The position numbers and the translations under genes are program-made. Under the pieces are notes generated by a model. It saw only the letters and a list, made by a program, of their open reading frames with translations, had not been told where the DNA came from and searched no databases. From Polyangiaceae bacterium (GTDB lineage Bacteria; Myxococcota_A; Polyangia; Polyangiales; Polyangiaceae): a DNA stretch of 64,000 nt. Of this stretch, positions 1 to 9,402 are shown piece after piece (positions within the stretch are counted from its first letter, which is position 1; every line of letters starts with the position of its first letter). Where the stretch lies: assembly GCA_016719945.1 (NCBI GenBank), contig JADJYE010000030.1, positions 1 through 64,000 on the forward strand, given 5' to 3'.

Positions 1-684
1 CCCCTCGCGTCGCGGGTGGCTGTGCCTTCACCCCCGCCCCCGAAGGCAGAGCTGGAGAAAGCTGCGCCGGCACAGTCAGCGCGGACGACCGGGCCTCGGC
101 CGTCACACTCTTCTCCTGCACCCACAGCGACCGCAACCGCTGAGGCCACGGTCGCGCGCGATCCCTTCAGCTTCGCGGCACTCATGCTCCATCCCAGTGA
201 GCACACGTTCTTGGGAAAGGGTTTCCAGGAGGCCCTGACGAGCGACCGCAACCTACAAGCTGCGCAGGATGTTGCGGCTGTGATCGCCATTGCTGGCGCC
301 GCAGGCGCGACGGGAGGCATCGCGGCTGAGATCGCCCTGGGCGCCGGACTCTCGACGACAGCGGCCGGGGCTCTTGCCGGTGCGGCGTCGGGGTCCGTAG
401 AGCTCGGGGCCACGACGACGTACGAGCGCAGAGATCCGACAGTCGAGGAAGCGACCGCCCACGTCGGTGGCGGCGCGATTCTCGGGGGCGCAGCGGTAAG
501 AGTTGATAGTTGGGTCGGCCGTCTCCTGGGTCGCTCGTCGTTCGCGGACGATATTGCCATCGACCTCGGCACCGACCCCGATTTTGGCCTGAAGCCGAGA
601 TTTGATCTGCCGGAGACGGGAGCCGTTGCCGCTGGGCGCACCGTTCAAGGTACGTACCCGTTCACCACCCCCACCATTGCATGA
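1..684 (+). pseudogene. RHS toxin tip, 5' part, cut by the window edge and interrupted by IS66
   Basis: This frame is open from base 1, so the gene starts upstream of the window. It encodes a Pro-rich linker, an Ala/Gly-rich hydrophobic stretch (about residues 80-125) and the pre-toxin motif IDLGTDPDFGLKP near 560-600. The same linker occurs in the tip at 26986-28200, which identifies this as the C-terminal part of an RHS protein. The coding sequence really ends at the IS66 target site (646-653). The last 10 codons to the TGA at 682 lie inside the IS. Removing the IS joins this frame exactly to 2187-2441. RHS proteins are large shells that deliver C-terminal toxins. The core of this copy is not in the window. 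Confidence 0.85.
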
Positions 685-2186
685 TGACTTGTTCAATGGA
701 CGGGAAGGAGCGACGGCGAGCCGGCCTTGGTTCCCGAACAGGCCTGTCGCAGAAAGGTCCAGACCGACCGCTTCTGGAGGCGGAGGCTGTGAACGACGGT
801 CATGATGCGCTGGGCGAAGAGACACCCCGCGGAGACTCTGAGAGCCGTAGGAGACCTTGCGCCAGAGCACGAAGGGCCGGAGCGCACGCTCCGCCGCGTT
901 GTTGGTGGGGTCGACGCCGTCGACGAAGGCGAAGGTGAAGAGGGCGGCCTTGTGCTCGAGGATATTGCGGCAGGCGCCGGAGATCTCGCTCACGTCGAGC
1001 GCAACGCCGCGATCGAGGTGCAGCTCGAGGGCGGGCAGCACTTCGCGCACCATGCGCTGATAGCGGCGCCGCGAGAGGGTTCCGTCGCGGACGCGGTGCC
1101 AGCCGCAGAGCATCGCGTGGGCCAGCAAGAGCAGGTTGTCGCCGATCTGTGCGCCCTCGTCCTTGCGCTGGGAGAACGAGACGAACTTGCGGATCAGGTG
1201 CGCCCAGCAGACCTGCCGCGCCGGCATGGCCCAGAAGCCGAACTGGGACCCGCGATCGGTCACGAGGACGCCGGAGAGCGTGCCAATCAGGGCCGCGATG
1301 GTTTCCCGGGTGGCGTCCGAGCCACGAAGAACGCCGCGACGAACCGGGTCGTGATGGTCCACAGCGCAGCGTACTTGCCGTGCAATCGCCAGGTGCTCGC
1401 GTCCACGTGCTTGACCGGCTGGGCTCGCACGAAGGCCTCGGCTTCTGCGACCGGCTCCGCAAGCGCCGCGCTCGTCCGCGCCTCCGCCTCGCTGAGCGCG
1501 CCCAACGAGACAGGGATGCCGAATACTTCTCCGAGAAGCTCGCGCACCTGGCGACGACTCATGCGCGAGCCGATCAGGTAGCCGATGAAGGCCTGCAGTC
1601 TCGGCCCGAACATGTGGGCGGGCACCTTCCCTGGCAGCCTCGCCCACGTCGTCCTGCCGCAGCCTCTGCAGCTCGCGGCGTGCATTCGAACCTCGTGCAC
1701 GTCCGGCCGGATCTCGGGGATGTCGACGACCTGGTGGATGCGCGGCGCCAGCTCGCTCGGCGTGAGGTCGTGGCCTCCACACCCATGGCACGCCCTCGGC
1801 CGCACCTCCGTCCGCTTCGTCACCTTCTCGGCCGGCAGCAGGACTCGCTTGTGACCCTTGTGACCGGCCTGCCCACCGCGCTTGCGGCCCGATGCCTCTT
1901 TCGACGGCCGCGTTCCAGGCGGATCGCTCGACGGCGGCTTGTGCGAATTGGTCGAGTTCTGCCCGAGCTGACGCTCCAGCTCTGCGACTCGACCCTTCAA
2001 GCGCGCGATCTCGGCGTCCCGAGCCGCAAGGACCTCCAGCAGGTGAGCCACCTGGGCCTCCAGCCTGCTGATGCGCTCGTCCGCCGTCGCCACACCGCGA
2101 ATCGATCATGCCGCGATCCCCCTGTCGATCCCCCTCGACATATGATCACGTATGGCCATCAGGTCGCGGACCCCGTGAACGGGTAC
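654..2186 (-). mobile_element. IS66-family insertion sequence (ISBst12-like, single ORF)
   Basis: A 1533-bp element with terminal inverted repeats starting GTACCCGTTCAC at 654 and ending GTGAACGGGTAC at 2186. It is flanked by a perfect 8-bp target duplication CAAGGTAC (646-653 and 2187-2194), the length expected for IS66. Only a tnpC-type transposase is present. The tnpA and tnpB accessory genes are absent, as in the ISBst12 subgroup. It sits inside an RHS toxin tip, and precise excision with loss of one target copy restores that reading frame. Confidence 0.9.
693..2093 (-). pseudogene. IS66-family transposase (TnpC), two frameshifts
   Basis: The N-terminal frame (2093 down to about 1320) encodes a leucine-zipper-like coiled coil (residues 1-45), a basic HTH-like stretch and a zinc-binding region with two CxxC pairs (CHGCGGHD, then CRGCGR). 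The frame then changes near 1320. The catalytic part reads LVTDRGSQFGFW, then CWAHLIRKF and NNAAERALRPFV, typical of the IS66 DDE domain. It shifts again near 828 to the C-terminal segment FAQRIMTVVHSLRLQKRS, ending at 693. The total of about 466 codons fits the family. Either the gene is dead or the two shifts are sequencing errors. It is the only gene of the IS. Confidence 0.88.
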
Positions 2187-2441
2187 CAAGGTACGACCAT
2201 AAGATTTGGACGAGATGCAAATCAGATCTACCACTCATTTCGACACGTAGACGAGATGGGTCTAGCGCGAGCGGAAGTACAGTCCGCAATCGAGCGGCAC
2301 TTGCTGACGGTCATCGACCAAATCGCGAGTGGCCGCCCGCTGAACCAGGTCATAGAGGTCGCTGGGCAGCGAGTCCAATACACCGCCTTCCGTCTGCCGG
2401 ACGGCACCATCAATGTGGGGAGAATTCATGGAGTCCCGTAA
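2187..2441 (+). pseudogene. RHS toxin domain, 3' part after IS66
   Basis: This is the continuation of the gene at 1-645 once the IS66 element is removed. The joined frame reads GRTVQGTTIRFGRDANQIYH. The domain is about 85 residues with His and Arg residues early (IYHSFRHVDEMG) and ends with LPDGTINVGRIHGVP. Small toxin domains of this shape occur at RHS and CDI C-termini and are often BECR-type RNases, possibly the Ntox35 group, but that assignment is from memory of the family and tentative. The stop at 2439-2441 overlaps the start of the presumed immunity gene. While the IS is present no intact toxin can be made. Confidence 0.6.
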
Positions 2442-2769
2442 GGTTACTCCCGACGAGGCTCGTCTACTCACGGAACTCGCTGCGATAGCAGGAATCAGGA
2501 CGCCGAGCGATTGGGTCCAGACCCTGCGAGTTCGCAGTATGGAGGATGGGGGCATGGGTTCGCTCCAGTTTGAGACAGCCGCACCAACCGTGGTTGCATG
2601 CGATTCGATCGTATGTCGGGCCGCGGTCCAGTTTACGGATGCTGATGGCATTGAGGTGATAGCTTCGCTCAATGCACGCAATGGCGGAGAACCGTTCGAG
2701 CTTGACGTGTGGAAGACGGACTTCAGCAGCCTCATTCGCATTCCACAACAGTTTCGACGGTTGATGTAG
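2428..2769 (+). CDS. Putative immunity protein for the first RHS tip
   Basis: A 113-residue protein starting at the ATG at 2428, preceded by GGGGAGAA, a good ribosome binding site. An in-frame GTG at 2413 exists but lies deep in the toxin. The 14-bp overlap with the toxin stop suggests translational coupling. The protein begins MESRKVTPDEARLLTEL and contains DGGMGSLQF, a pattern recalled from small DUF6984-like proteins (tentative). There is no signal peptide or membrane segment, so it should act in the cytoplasm. Its role is inferred from position directly after an RHS tip. It may now be an orphan, because its toxin is interrupted by IS66. Confidence 0.65.
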   Translation: MESRKVTPDEARLLTELAAIAGIRTPSDWVQTLRVRSMEDGGMGSLQFETAAPTVVACDSIVCRAAVQFTDADGIEVIASLNARNGGEPFELDVWKTDFSSLIRIPQQFRRLM

Positions 2770-2835
2770 CTCGGCGGACCGCAATGGCGCAGCTCGGGGC
2801 ACAGTTCGCGCCCCTGAGTACAGGATGACGACCCT

Positions 2836-2917
2836 CACCTCAAACTCAGGCAACACGACCCCGTCGCGGCATCAGCCTCGACCAGGGGTCGTGTTGCCGC
2901 GCTTCGAGGCGTCTGGT
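2836..2917. repeat. Class A spacer element, copy 1 (inverted repeat)
   Basis: It contains a perfect 14-bp inverted repeat, GGCAACACGACCCC at 2849-2862 and GGGGTCGTGTTGCC at 2885-2898, with a 22-nt loop, followed by a conserved tail ending in GAGGCGTCTGG. Related copies lie at 28676, 38012 and 45250, always just after an immunity gene and before a minus-strand DUF559 gene. The stem could be a two-way terminator, although no T-run follows, or a recombination or REP-like element. The ISKra4-type element is inserted at its right edge. Confidence 0.75.
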
Positions 2918-2919
2918 CA

Positions 2920-4485
2920 GGGTGCAGATCTGATCCTGACGCCGTCCGTCGGAGTTTTCGGCCACGCGGGAATTTGTGGCGAACCACTGATGTTTCCAGC
3001 GCATGACACAGACCGCGACCAAGCCCGCCCCGTTCCCCAGGCACCAGCGTGAGGCCGGGCCAAAGTCGTTGCGGCTGATTCGGCGCATCCTCGACGATGC
3101 CGGAGTGCGACGCCGGGGCCCCAAGGAGACGTTCAGAGCGTTCGAGGCGCGCCTTCACCAAAGCCTGCAGGAAGTCGAGCGCGAGCTGCTCGCCGAAGAC
3201 CTCGGGCGCGCCGACGTCGACGCGGAGGCCATCTTCGTGCACGGAAGCACGTTGCGTCGCGTCGTTCGCTCGGAGCAGACGTACATGACTGCTGCGGGAC
3301 CCGTGTCGGTGATGCGCACGCTGTACAAGGACCGGTCCGACCCTGCTGAGCGGTCGGTCGTGCCGATGGATCTCAAGGTCGGCATCGTCGGCGGATTCTG
3401 GACGCCTCACGCAGCCAGCCAGGCCGCCTGGGTCGTGGCGCAGATGACGCCCAAGACGGGCGAGGACCTGTTTCGACGGATGGGTAACATGGCCCCGTCG
3501 AAGTCGACGCTCGACCGGCTCCCGAAGGAGCTGGCTGAGCGCGTGAACGATGACCGGGCGAGCTTCGAGGCCGAGCTGCGCGACGCGATGATCGTGCCGG
3601 AGCACGCCACGACGGTGATGGTGAGCCTCGACGGTGTCTTGGCGCCCATGAACGATGGCGGCGCGGTTGAGAAGAAGGCGAAGACCGCCGCGCGGCCAGA
3701 TCACCAAGGGCCCGGCTGGCTACCGCGAGGTGGGCTGCGCGACGCTGTCCTTCTACGACCAAGACGGCGATTGCCTCGCCGCCGTGCGAATGGCCCGCAT
3801 GCCGGAGCCGCACAAGGCAAGCCTGAAGAAGTCGCTGCTCGCGGAACTGAAGTGCGCGCTCGACCAGCGTCCGGACCTGCGGGTCGTCAAAGCCGCCGAC
3901 GGTGCCATCGATAACTGGACGTTCTTGCACAACGAAGTTCCCGATGGAGTCGAGGTCGTGGACTTCTTCCACGCGGCCGAGCATCTGAACGACGCCATTG
4001 CAGCCGCCTACGGCGTCGGCACGGTGGAGAGCCGGCGCAAGTTCGCGGACCTGCGCCACGTGCTGCTCGAAGACCCGGAGGGAGTGACGAAGGTCATTCG
4101 CGCGCTGACCTATTTGCGGAACAAGCACCCCGGCAAGACGGACGTCGCCAAGGAACTGGCCTACTTCCGCAAGCGCCGCGACCGCATGCGATACGCCGAG
4201 TTGCGCGAGCAGGGTTTGCCGATCGGCACCGGCGTCACGGAGGCTGCATGCAAGACGCTCGTCACCCAGCGGATGAAGCAGAGCGGAATGCGCTGGGGCA
4301 AGGAGGGCGGCCAGGCCATCCTCAACCTGAGGGGCTGGGTGCAGAGCGAACGCTTCGATCATGCCTGGGCGATGCTCGCTGCAGCGTACCGAACGGAGGT
4401 CACGCTCCTGAATAACGTCGTCCCGCTACGAGCGGCGCCGCTATGAAAAGTGCCGAGCATCGACGTCACGATGAGACCCGCACCC
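2920..4485 (+). mobile_element. ISKra4-family insertion sequence
   Basis: A 1566-bp element with imperfect terminal inverted repeats. The left end is GGGTGCAGATCTGATCCTGA; the right end read in reverse is GGGTGCGGGTCTCATCGTGA. It is flanked by an exact 8-bp duplication TCTGGTCA (2912-2919 and 4486-4493). The uninterrupted class A spacer at 45310 runs straight from the GAGGCGTCTGG tail to TGCTCGAGTGCGACC, which confirms the insertion point. It carries one transposase gene. Confidence 0.88.
3003..4446 (+). pseudogene. ISKra4-family transposase with one frameshift
   Basis: It begins at the ATG at 3003. The first frame runs to about 3690 and includes MVSLDGVLAPMNDG. The second frame continues with YREVGCATLSFYD, then VVDFFHAAEHLNDA and LPIGTGVTEAACKTL, and ends near RGWVQSERFDHAW. 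These blocks are typical of ISKra4 transposases. The combined length of about 480 residues is normal. A single shift near 3690, in a GC-rich stretch, separates the halves. A true pseudogene, a sequencing error or programmed frameshifting are all possible; the first two are more likely. Confidence 0.85.
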
Positions 4486-4542
4486 TCTGGTCACGAGCTG
4501 CTCGAGTGCGACCGTGCGCGCCGGGCCGGGGTCGGGGCGGCG

Positions 4543-4896
4543 CTACCGACCGCTCTCCCCGAGCGCCGCGACCATCAACGCCACTGCTTCCGCGAGCCGC
4601 TCCTGCACCAGCTGGCGCGGGAGCCGCAGCACGCGGTAGCCCATGCGACCGAGGTCCCGGTCCCTCCGCGCGTCGGCCGCTGCGCGACCCTCATGCACCT
4701 CACCGTCGACCTCGACCACGAGCTTCGCCCGCGGCGCCACGAAGTCAGCGATGTACCTGCCCAACACCACCTGCCGCCGAAACCGCACGCCGAGCTTCTC
4801 GGCCCGGAGCTCCTCCCAGAGCAGCGCCTCGGTGGTGGTGAGCGCCGCCCGAAAGGCAGCGGCCCGTGCGACGATGACAGCGTGCGGTGTGCGCAT
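4543..4896 (-). CDS. DUF559-domain (Vsr-like) endonuclease, array copy 1
   Basis: A 117-residue protein whose ATG has a strong Shine-Dalgarno GGGAGGT five bases upstream. The pattern TEALLWEELRAEKLG, then YIADFVAPRAKLVVEVDG and a final RDLGRMGYRVLRL is the DUF559 fold, a PD-(D/E)XK relative of Vsr-type nucleases. The conserved D and E-x-D residues are visible in ADF and VEVDG. It is the first of seven near-identical copies, each antisense to, and just upstream of, an RHS core. DNA cleavage is inferred from the fold. A role in copying or shuffling the cassettes is a hypothesis only. Confidence 0.85.
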   Translation of the reverse strand: MRTPHAVIVARAAAFRAALTTTEALLWEELRAEKLGVRFRRQVVLGRYIADFVAPRAKLVVEVDGEVHEGRAAADARRDRDLGRMGYRVLRLPRQLVQERLAEAVALMVAALGESGR

Positions 4897-5403
4897 GACG
4901 ACCTCCCGAGCCCAGCCCCCTGGCCGGGCTTCGGCGCTCCCTGGCGCAGGGGGCGTGACGCGCTCGCCGGATGCGAGCGGCGCCGTCGAGCGTGCTCCCC
5001 CGGCTCGAGCTCGCTACCCGTCACAGAGCGCGGCGCGCCACGTGCGCCTCCCAGCCGGAGCCCGGCCAGGGGGTCGGGCGAGGGGCCAGGTGCACCCCAT
5101 TCGCTTTGCGCGGCGCGACGGGTGCCCGGAGCAGGCCGACCCCTCGCACAGCGAGCCCCGCGACCCTCACCAGGGTGTGTGCCTTCGGCCTCGAGGCTCC
5201 GCTGCCCACATCCACGACAGGTTCCGCCGCCCAGCAACGCCATAGCAGGCGGCGTCAGCCCACCTCCCAGCGCAGCCAGCGCAGCACCTACCCAGAGCTC
5301 CCCCATTCGCCCGCAGGCGCGATAGCGCCGAGGACGAATCGGGGGGAGCTCGTCCGGCGCGCAGGGGCAACGCCCCGAGCACCGGCGTGTGGGGGCATCA
5401 TCA
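4897..5403. other. Conserved cassette leader, copy 1
   Basis: A non-coding stretch conserved in all cassettes. Next to the DUF559 start it has an inverted repeat GCCCCCTG (4915-4922) and CAGGGGGC (4947-4954). The middle part, starting CACGACAGGTTCCGCC, is shared only with the leader at 34109. The last 120 bases, from AGAGCTCCCCCATTCGCC to GTGGGGGCATCATCA, are nearly identical in every leader. The RHS core begins immediately after. It may hold the promoter or 5' UTR, or act as a recombination site. Confidence 0.7.
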
Positions 5404-8400
5404 ACGACCCCATCGGCCGACTCATCAGAACCGACCACCCCGACGGATCCTACGAAAAGACCACCCAAGGGACCTGGAAGACCCAAACCTGGGACCGCAA
5501 CGACACCCTCGACGACGAAGAAAACCTCTGGCGACAGGCCCGCGAGACCCTCCCCACCACGGACCCCAGGCGCATCGCCTACGACAAAGCCAGCGCCCAC
5601 GCCGCCACCCCAGCGCCCACTACCTCGACCCCTAGGCCGCCCGATCCTCGGCGTCGCCCACCACCTCGACGGCGCCACGTCCCAACACCTCGCCACCCGC
5701 ACCAAGCTGGACCTCGAAGGCCACCCCCTCAGCATCACGGACCCCCTCGAGCGCCTCTGCCAGACCCACGCCTACTCCATCGCCGGCCAGCTCCTGACCG
5801 AGACCAACATCGATGCCGGGGCCCGGACCCACCTCGCCACCGTCCTGGGCGAAACCTGCCGTCGCTGGGACGCGAGAGACCAGCGCTTTCGCCCCCAATA
5901 CGACGACCTCCGCCGGCCCACCCACCTCTTCCTCCAGGTCGGCAGCGCCAGCGAGACCCTGCTCGAGCGCCGCTACTACGGCGACGCCGCCGGCCTCACC
6001 GACCCCCAGGACCACCACCTCCGCGGCAAGCTCATCGCCCTGTACGACGGCGCCGGCCTGCTCGAGCTGGGCCCTTACGACTTCAAGGCCAACCTCCTCG
6101 CCACCCGGCGCCAGCTGACGACCGCCTACACCAGCACGCCCGACTGGAGCCCCATCGCCAGCGAGGACGACGTCGACGCCGCCAAGATCACGGTGGCCTC
6201 CCTGCTGGGGACCGAAACGTTCGAAGAGCTCCGCACCTTTGACGCCCTCAACCGGGTGACCTCCATCACCACCCCCGAAGACTCCCTCCTCGAGCCCCTC
6301 TACAACGAGGCCAGCCTCCTCGAGGCCCTCAGCGTCTACCTGCGCGGCGCCACCACCGCGACGCCAATCATCAAAGACCTCGACTACAACGCCAAAGGCC
6401 AAAGGACGCGGATCGAATACAGCGACGACGAGGGCACCGCCCCCTTCGCCACCGAGTACCAATACGACGAGCTCACCTTCCGCCTGAAGCGCCTCACCAC
6501 GACCCGGGTGTCCCCGAGCAACACCCTCCAGGACCTGCGCTACGAATTCGACCCCGTCGGCAACATCATCCGCATCCAAGACGACGCCCAACAGAGCCTC
6601 TTCTACGACGACGCCTTCGTTGCGCCCGAAAACCTCTACACCTACGACCCCCTCTACCGCTTGGTCCAAGCCACCGGCCGCGAGCACGCCTCCATCGGCA
6701 CCACCCAGCTCGACCATAATGACCAGCCGATCCGCAACCTCCCCCTGCCCACCGACCCCAGCGCCGTCCGTAGCTACCTCGAGACCTACACCTACGACCA
6801 CATCGGCAACCTCCTCGAGCTCTTCCACAGCGCCGGAGGAGGCGCCAACACCTGGACGCGGACCTACGCGTACGTCTCAGGCACCAACCAACTCGCCAAC
6901 AACACCATCCCAGGAGGCAGCGCCACCCACACCCACGACGCCCACGGCAGCATCACCTCGATGCCCCACCTCGCGTCGATCACCTACGGCCCCTTCGACC
7001 AAATGCAGAGCGCCGACCTCGGCGGCGGAGGCGACGCCTACTACCAATACGAGGCCTCAGGCCAACGCGTCCGCAAGCTGATCGACACCGGCGCCAACCT
7101 CATCAAAGAGCGCATCTACCTCGGCGCCTACGAAGTCTACCGCGAGCACATCTCCGGCGGCGTCGACCTCGAGCGCCAGAGCCTCCACGTCATGGACGGC
7201 ACCCGCCGCGTCGCTCTCCTCGAGACCCTCACCATCGAAGACGGCGACCCCGTCACCACTCCCGTCACCCATCAGCGCTTCCAGCTCGGCAACCACCTCG
7301 ACAGCGCCCTCCTGGAGGTCGACGAGGCTGGGATGGTGGTGTCGTACGAAGAGCTCCTGCCCTACGGCGCGAGCGCTTATCGGTCGGCGAGGTCAGATGT
7401 CGACGTCTCCCCACGTCGCTACCGCTACACGGGGAAGGAAAGGGACGACGAGACGGGGCTCTACTATTTCGGCGCACGGTATTACGCGTGCTGGCTGGGG
7501 AGGTGGACCAGCGCAGATCCGTTGGGCATAGGGGCCGATGGGCCGGGGCTGTACAACTACACGCGGGGCTCGCCCGTGGTGTTGGTCGACCCCAGCGGCA
7601 CCGACTCGGTCGATGAGCAGGCCGCCCTAAGCGCCGCCCACCAGCAACTCGCCGGGCAGGAGTACCACCGCTACCTCGCTGAGCAGTATGTGCGGCATGA
7701 GGCCGCCGTGGAGGGCGAGCAGGCTATCGAGGCTGCCCTCAAGGAGGCCGCTGCGGCTGCGACGAGCGAGGTCACAGGAACATTTCCAGCAATTAACGTC
7801 GGCGAAGGCGGGGCAGGTCCCGTCTCACTCCTCAGCGGCCAGGAGGGGGCCGGCAGCACAATGGACGAGACCCTCGCGCTCGGCGCGCGCACCGAGGCAG
7901 ACCCCATCGGCTATGTCATTGCAGCAGGTGTCGCAGGAGCGGCCGTCGCGGCCGCATCCTACGGTGCCGCAATCGGCGCCACGTTCGACGTCGGCACGCT
8001 TGGAACGACCAAGAGCGACAGCGATGATGAATCCATGGCCGGAGTGCCGTGGCTACCCACTGGGGTGGCCACTCGAGCATCACCGATTGTTGCGCCGGAT
8101 GTCTCCACAACGTCTTTCCAAGACGCCTGGACTGCCTCAACATCATCCGGCGGGGCGCTTCGCAACGCATACTGGGGAGAGCGCATCCGCGTCCCGAACC
8201 CCGATCCTGCGGCCGATGCGTTAGCCAAGCGGCTCGGGGGGGAGTCGCGGTTCAAGTTTGCTGCCGACCCCCTTGGTCACGAGTTCGACGCCATCAGCAA
8301 CGTCTACATCGGCCAGACACGGGACGCGGGCGCCGCGATGGGAAGGCGATTCCGCAACCAGGCGAAGGCCACTTTTGAGGCGTCTTTGGCGAGCGGTCGC

Positions 8401-8514
8401 ATGCCATATTTTCACTTTCAGTCGACGCCGCATCCGACGGTCCTTCGAAAGCTCCGCGAGTACGAAGATCGGTATGGACTGCCCGCGGCATTCGACTTCA
8501 TTCCACTCCCTTGA
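5404..8514 (+). CDS. 5'-truncated RHS protein with Tox-REase-3-like tip (frameshift near 5630)
   Basis: The core starts at the YD repeat NDPIGRLIRTDHPDG, fused directly to the leader, so the N-terminal part of a normal RHS protein is missing and no clear start codon is seen. Two missing Cs near 5613 and 5632, relative to the copy at 29652, shift the frame. Repeats continue to the hallmark RYRYTGKERDDETGLYYFG and DPLGIGADGPGLYNY. The variable tip follows. Its last 130 residues (EFDAISNVYIGQ, FRNQAKATFEASLASGR, HFQSTPHPTVLRKLREYED) resemble restriction-endonuclease-fold toxin 3, a DNase-type tip. The Imm7-like gene follows after 12 bp. Confidence 0.8.
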   Translation, partial: TTPSADSSEPTTPTDPTKRPPKGPGRPKPGTATTPSTTKKTSGDRPARPSPPRTPGASPTTKPAPTPPPQRPLPRPLGRPILGVAHHLDGATSQHLATRTKLDLEGHPLSITDPLERLCQTHAYSIAGQLLTETNIDAGARTHLATVLGETCRRWDARDQRFRPQYDDLRRPTHLFLQVGSASETLLERRYYGDAAGLTDPQDHHLRGKLIALYDGAGLLELGPYDFKANLLATRRQLTTAYTSTPDWSPIASEDDVDAAKITVASLLGTETFEELRTFDALNRVTSITTPEDSLLEPLYNEASLLEALSVYLRGATTATPIIKDLDYNAKGQRTRIEYSDDEGTAPFATEYQYDELTFRLKRLTTTRVSPSNTLQDLRYEFDPVGNIIRIQDDAQQSLFYDDAFVAPENLYTYDPLYRLVQATGREHASIGTTQLDHNDQPIRNLPLPTDPSAVRSYLETYTYDHIGNLLELFHSAGGGANTWTRTYAYVSGTNQLANNTIPGGSATHTHDAHGSITSMPHLASITYGPFDQMQSADLGGGGDAYYQYEASGQRVRKLIDTGANLIKERIYLGAYEVYREHISGGVDLERQSLHVMDGTRRVALLETLTIEDGDPVTTPVTHQRFQLGNHLDSALLEVDEAGMVVSYEELLPYGASAYRSARSDVDVSPRRYRYTGKERDDETGLYYFGARYYACWLGRWTSADPLGIGADGPGLYNYTRGSPVVLVDPSGTDSVDEQAALSAAHQQLAGQEYHRYLAEQYVRHEAAVEGEQAIEAALKEAAAAATSEVTGTFPAINVGEGGAGPVSLLSGQEGAGSTMDETLALGARTEADPIGYVIAAGVAGAAVAAASYGAAIGATFDVGTLGTTKSDSDDESMAGVPWLPTGVATRASPIVAPDVSTTSFQDAWTASTSSGGALRNAYWGERIRVPNPDPAADALAKRLGGESRFKFAADPLGHEFDAISNVYIGQTRDAGAAMGRRFRNQAKATFEASLASGRMPYFHFQSTPHPTVLRKLREYEDRYGLPAAFDFIPLP

Positions 8515-8526
8515 GGGGACAATCTC

Positions 8527-8910
8527 ATGGTCGAATTTCACGGTTGGGCGACAGTTAGAGCGAACACGGTCGATCCGCTTGCGGCGGATGAACTGGAGGC
8601 CCTCGAACGAATGCTCCCGAACGACAGGATGGGCGCGGGGACTCTGGGCTGGAAGGTGATAAATGGCGAGGCCTTTCTGTGGTGCGCTGGGATGCCAAAT
8701 CACCGCGGCTCCGAATTTGACGAGGTTCTGGGGTTCTTTGGCAAGCTGGCTGGGCGATTTCCGGGCTCCTACGGCCTTCTTTTCTTTCGGGATGACGAGG
8801 ACGGCTCCCTGAATAATTGTTTTCGTGTGCTTCGACTCGCCCGAGGTGAGCTGTCGGAGAGTACCGACGCTCTCCTTTCGCCTTGCGTACCCACGGTCGA
8901 GGACGAATAG
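8527..8910 (+). CDS. Imm7-like immunity protein
   Basis: A 127-residue protein with an ATG 12 bases after the toxin stop and GAGGGG upstream as a ribosome binding site. The start MVEFHGWATVRA and the later block YGLLFFRDDEDGS match the Imm7 family of polymorphic-toxin immunity proteins. No signal or membrane segment is seen, so it should neutralise its toxin in the cytoplasm. Its base composition is clearly less GC-rich than the RHS core, which suggests acquisition together with the tip. Pairing with the Tox-REase-3-like tip is inferred from adjacency. Confidence 0.75.
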   Translation: MVEFHGWATVRANTVDPLAADELEALERMLPNDRMGAGTLGWKVINGEAFLWCAGMPNHRGSEFDEVLGFFGKLAGRFPGSYGLLFFRDDEDGSLNNCFRVLRLARGELSESTDALLSPCVPTVEDE

Positions 8911-8932
8911 GAAATATCGACAGTGCGACGGG

Positions 8933-8980
8933 TGTAGTAGTCCAGCGACCTTTTCGGTTCGAACTTCACTGATCCAATGC
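8933..8980. repeat. Class B spacer element, copy 1
   Basis: The conserved block GTAGTCCAGCGACCTTTT is followed by GAACTTCACTGATCCAATG. Related blocks occur at 33293 and 41702. Each lies just after an immunity gene and begins a cassette lacking the class A inverted repeat. The function is unknown; it may be the scar of an older mobile element. Confidence 0.65.
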
Positions 8981-9165
8981 CGCGCTTCGACTCCATCGTA
9001 GGACTACCTCTCGAGCGCGACAGCGCTCGCAAGAAGAGGTCTGGGCCGAGTCGATGCCTCTGGTTCGGCCTCGACGGCCTCCCAGCATGCTGGTCGGCGT
9101 CGGCGGACCGGACCGCTGCGCCGCGGCCTCGGACGGGCCGCCATGGGTTGCTCGCCGTCGAGGGC

Positions 9166-9390
9166 TCACGCGGCGACGCGGAGCTTCACGATGGGCAGGT
9201 GCTCACGTCCCTCTACGTGGTCGCAGACCAGCTCGAGAGCGCGAGCGGCTCGTCGCGGCAGGCCCCCTGGGCTTCCCCGCGCGAGCGGGTAATCGGGTCG
9301 AGTCTCGCGGCGCCGACGCTTTCGTGCAGGGACGCCACCGAGCGATCGCTCGCGCGGCGTCAAGCCACCCAGCCCCTCTGCGCGCGGCAC
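9166..9390 (-). CDS. Conserved small ORF of class B cassettes, unrecognised
   Basis: A possible 74-residue basic protein, seen in all three class B cassettes (also 33524 and 41935), always 12 to 39 bp downstream of DUF559 on the same strand. The three translations share LTPRERSLGG-like, YPLARGSPGG and HLPIVKLRVAA blocks, with differences spread along the length. I do not recognise the family. It may be a remnant of a larger gene, since the starts are poorly defined and no good ribosome binding site is seen. Confidence 0.4.
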   Translation of the reverse strand: MPRAEGLGGLTPRERSLGGVPARKRRRRETRPDYPLARGSPGGLPRRAARALELVCDHVEGREHLPIVKLRVAA

Positions 9391-9402
9391 ACACGCGGAA
9401 TC

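Noticed and set aside
253..2109. A long minus-strand open frame of over 600 codons covering the IS66 region
   Set aside because: Only its middle part is real transposase sequence. The rest is out-of-frame translation of the IS and of the RHS tip.
3407..3649. Minus-strand open frames within the ISKra4 region
   Set aside because: Antisense to the transposase, with no independent support.
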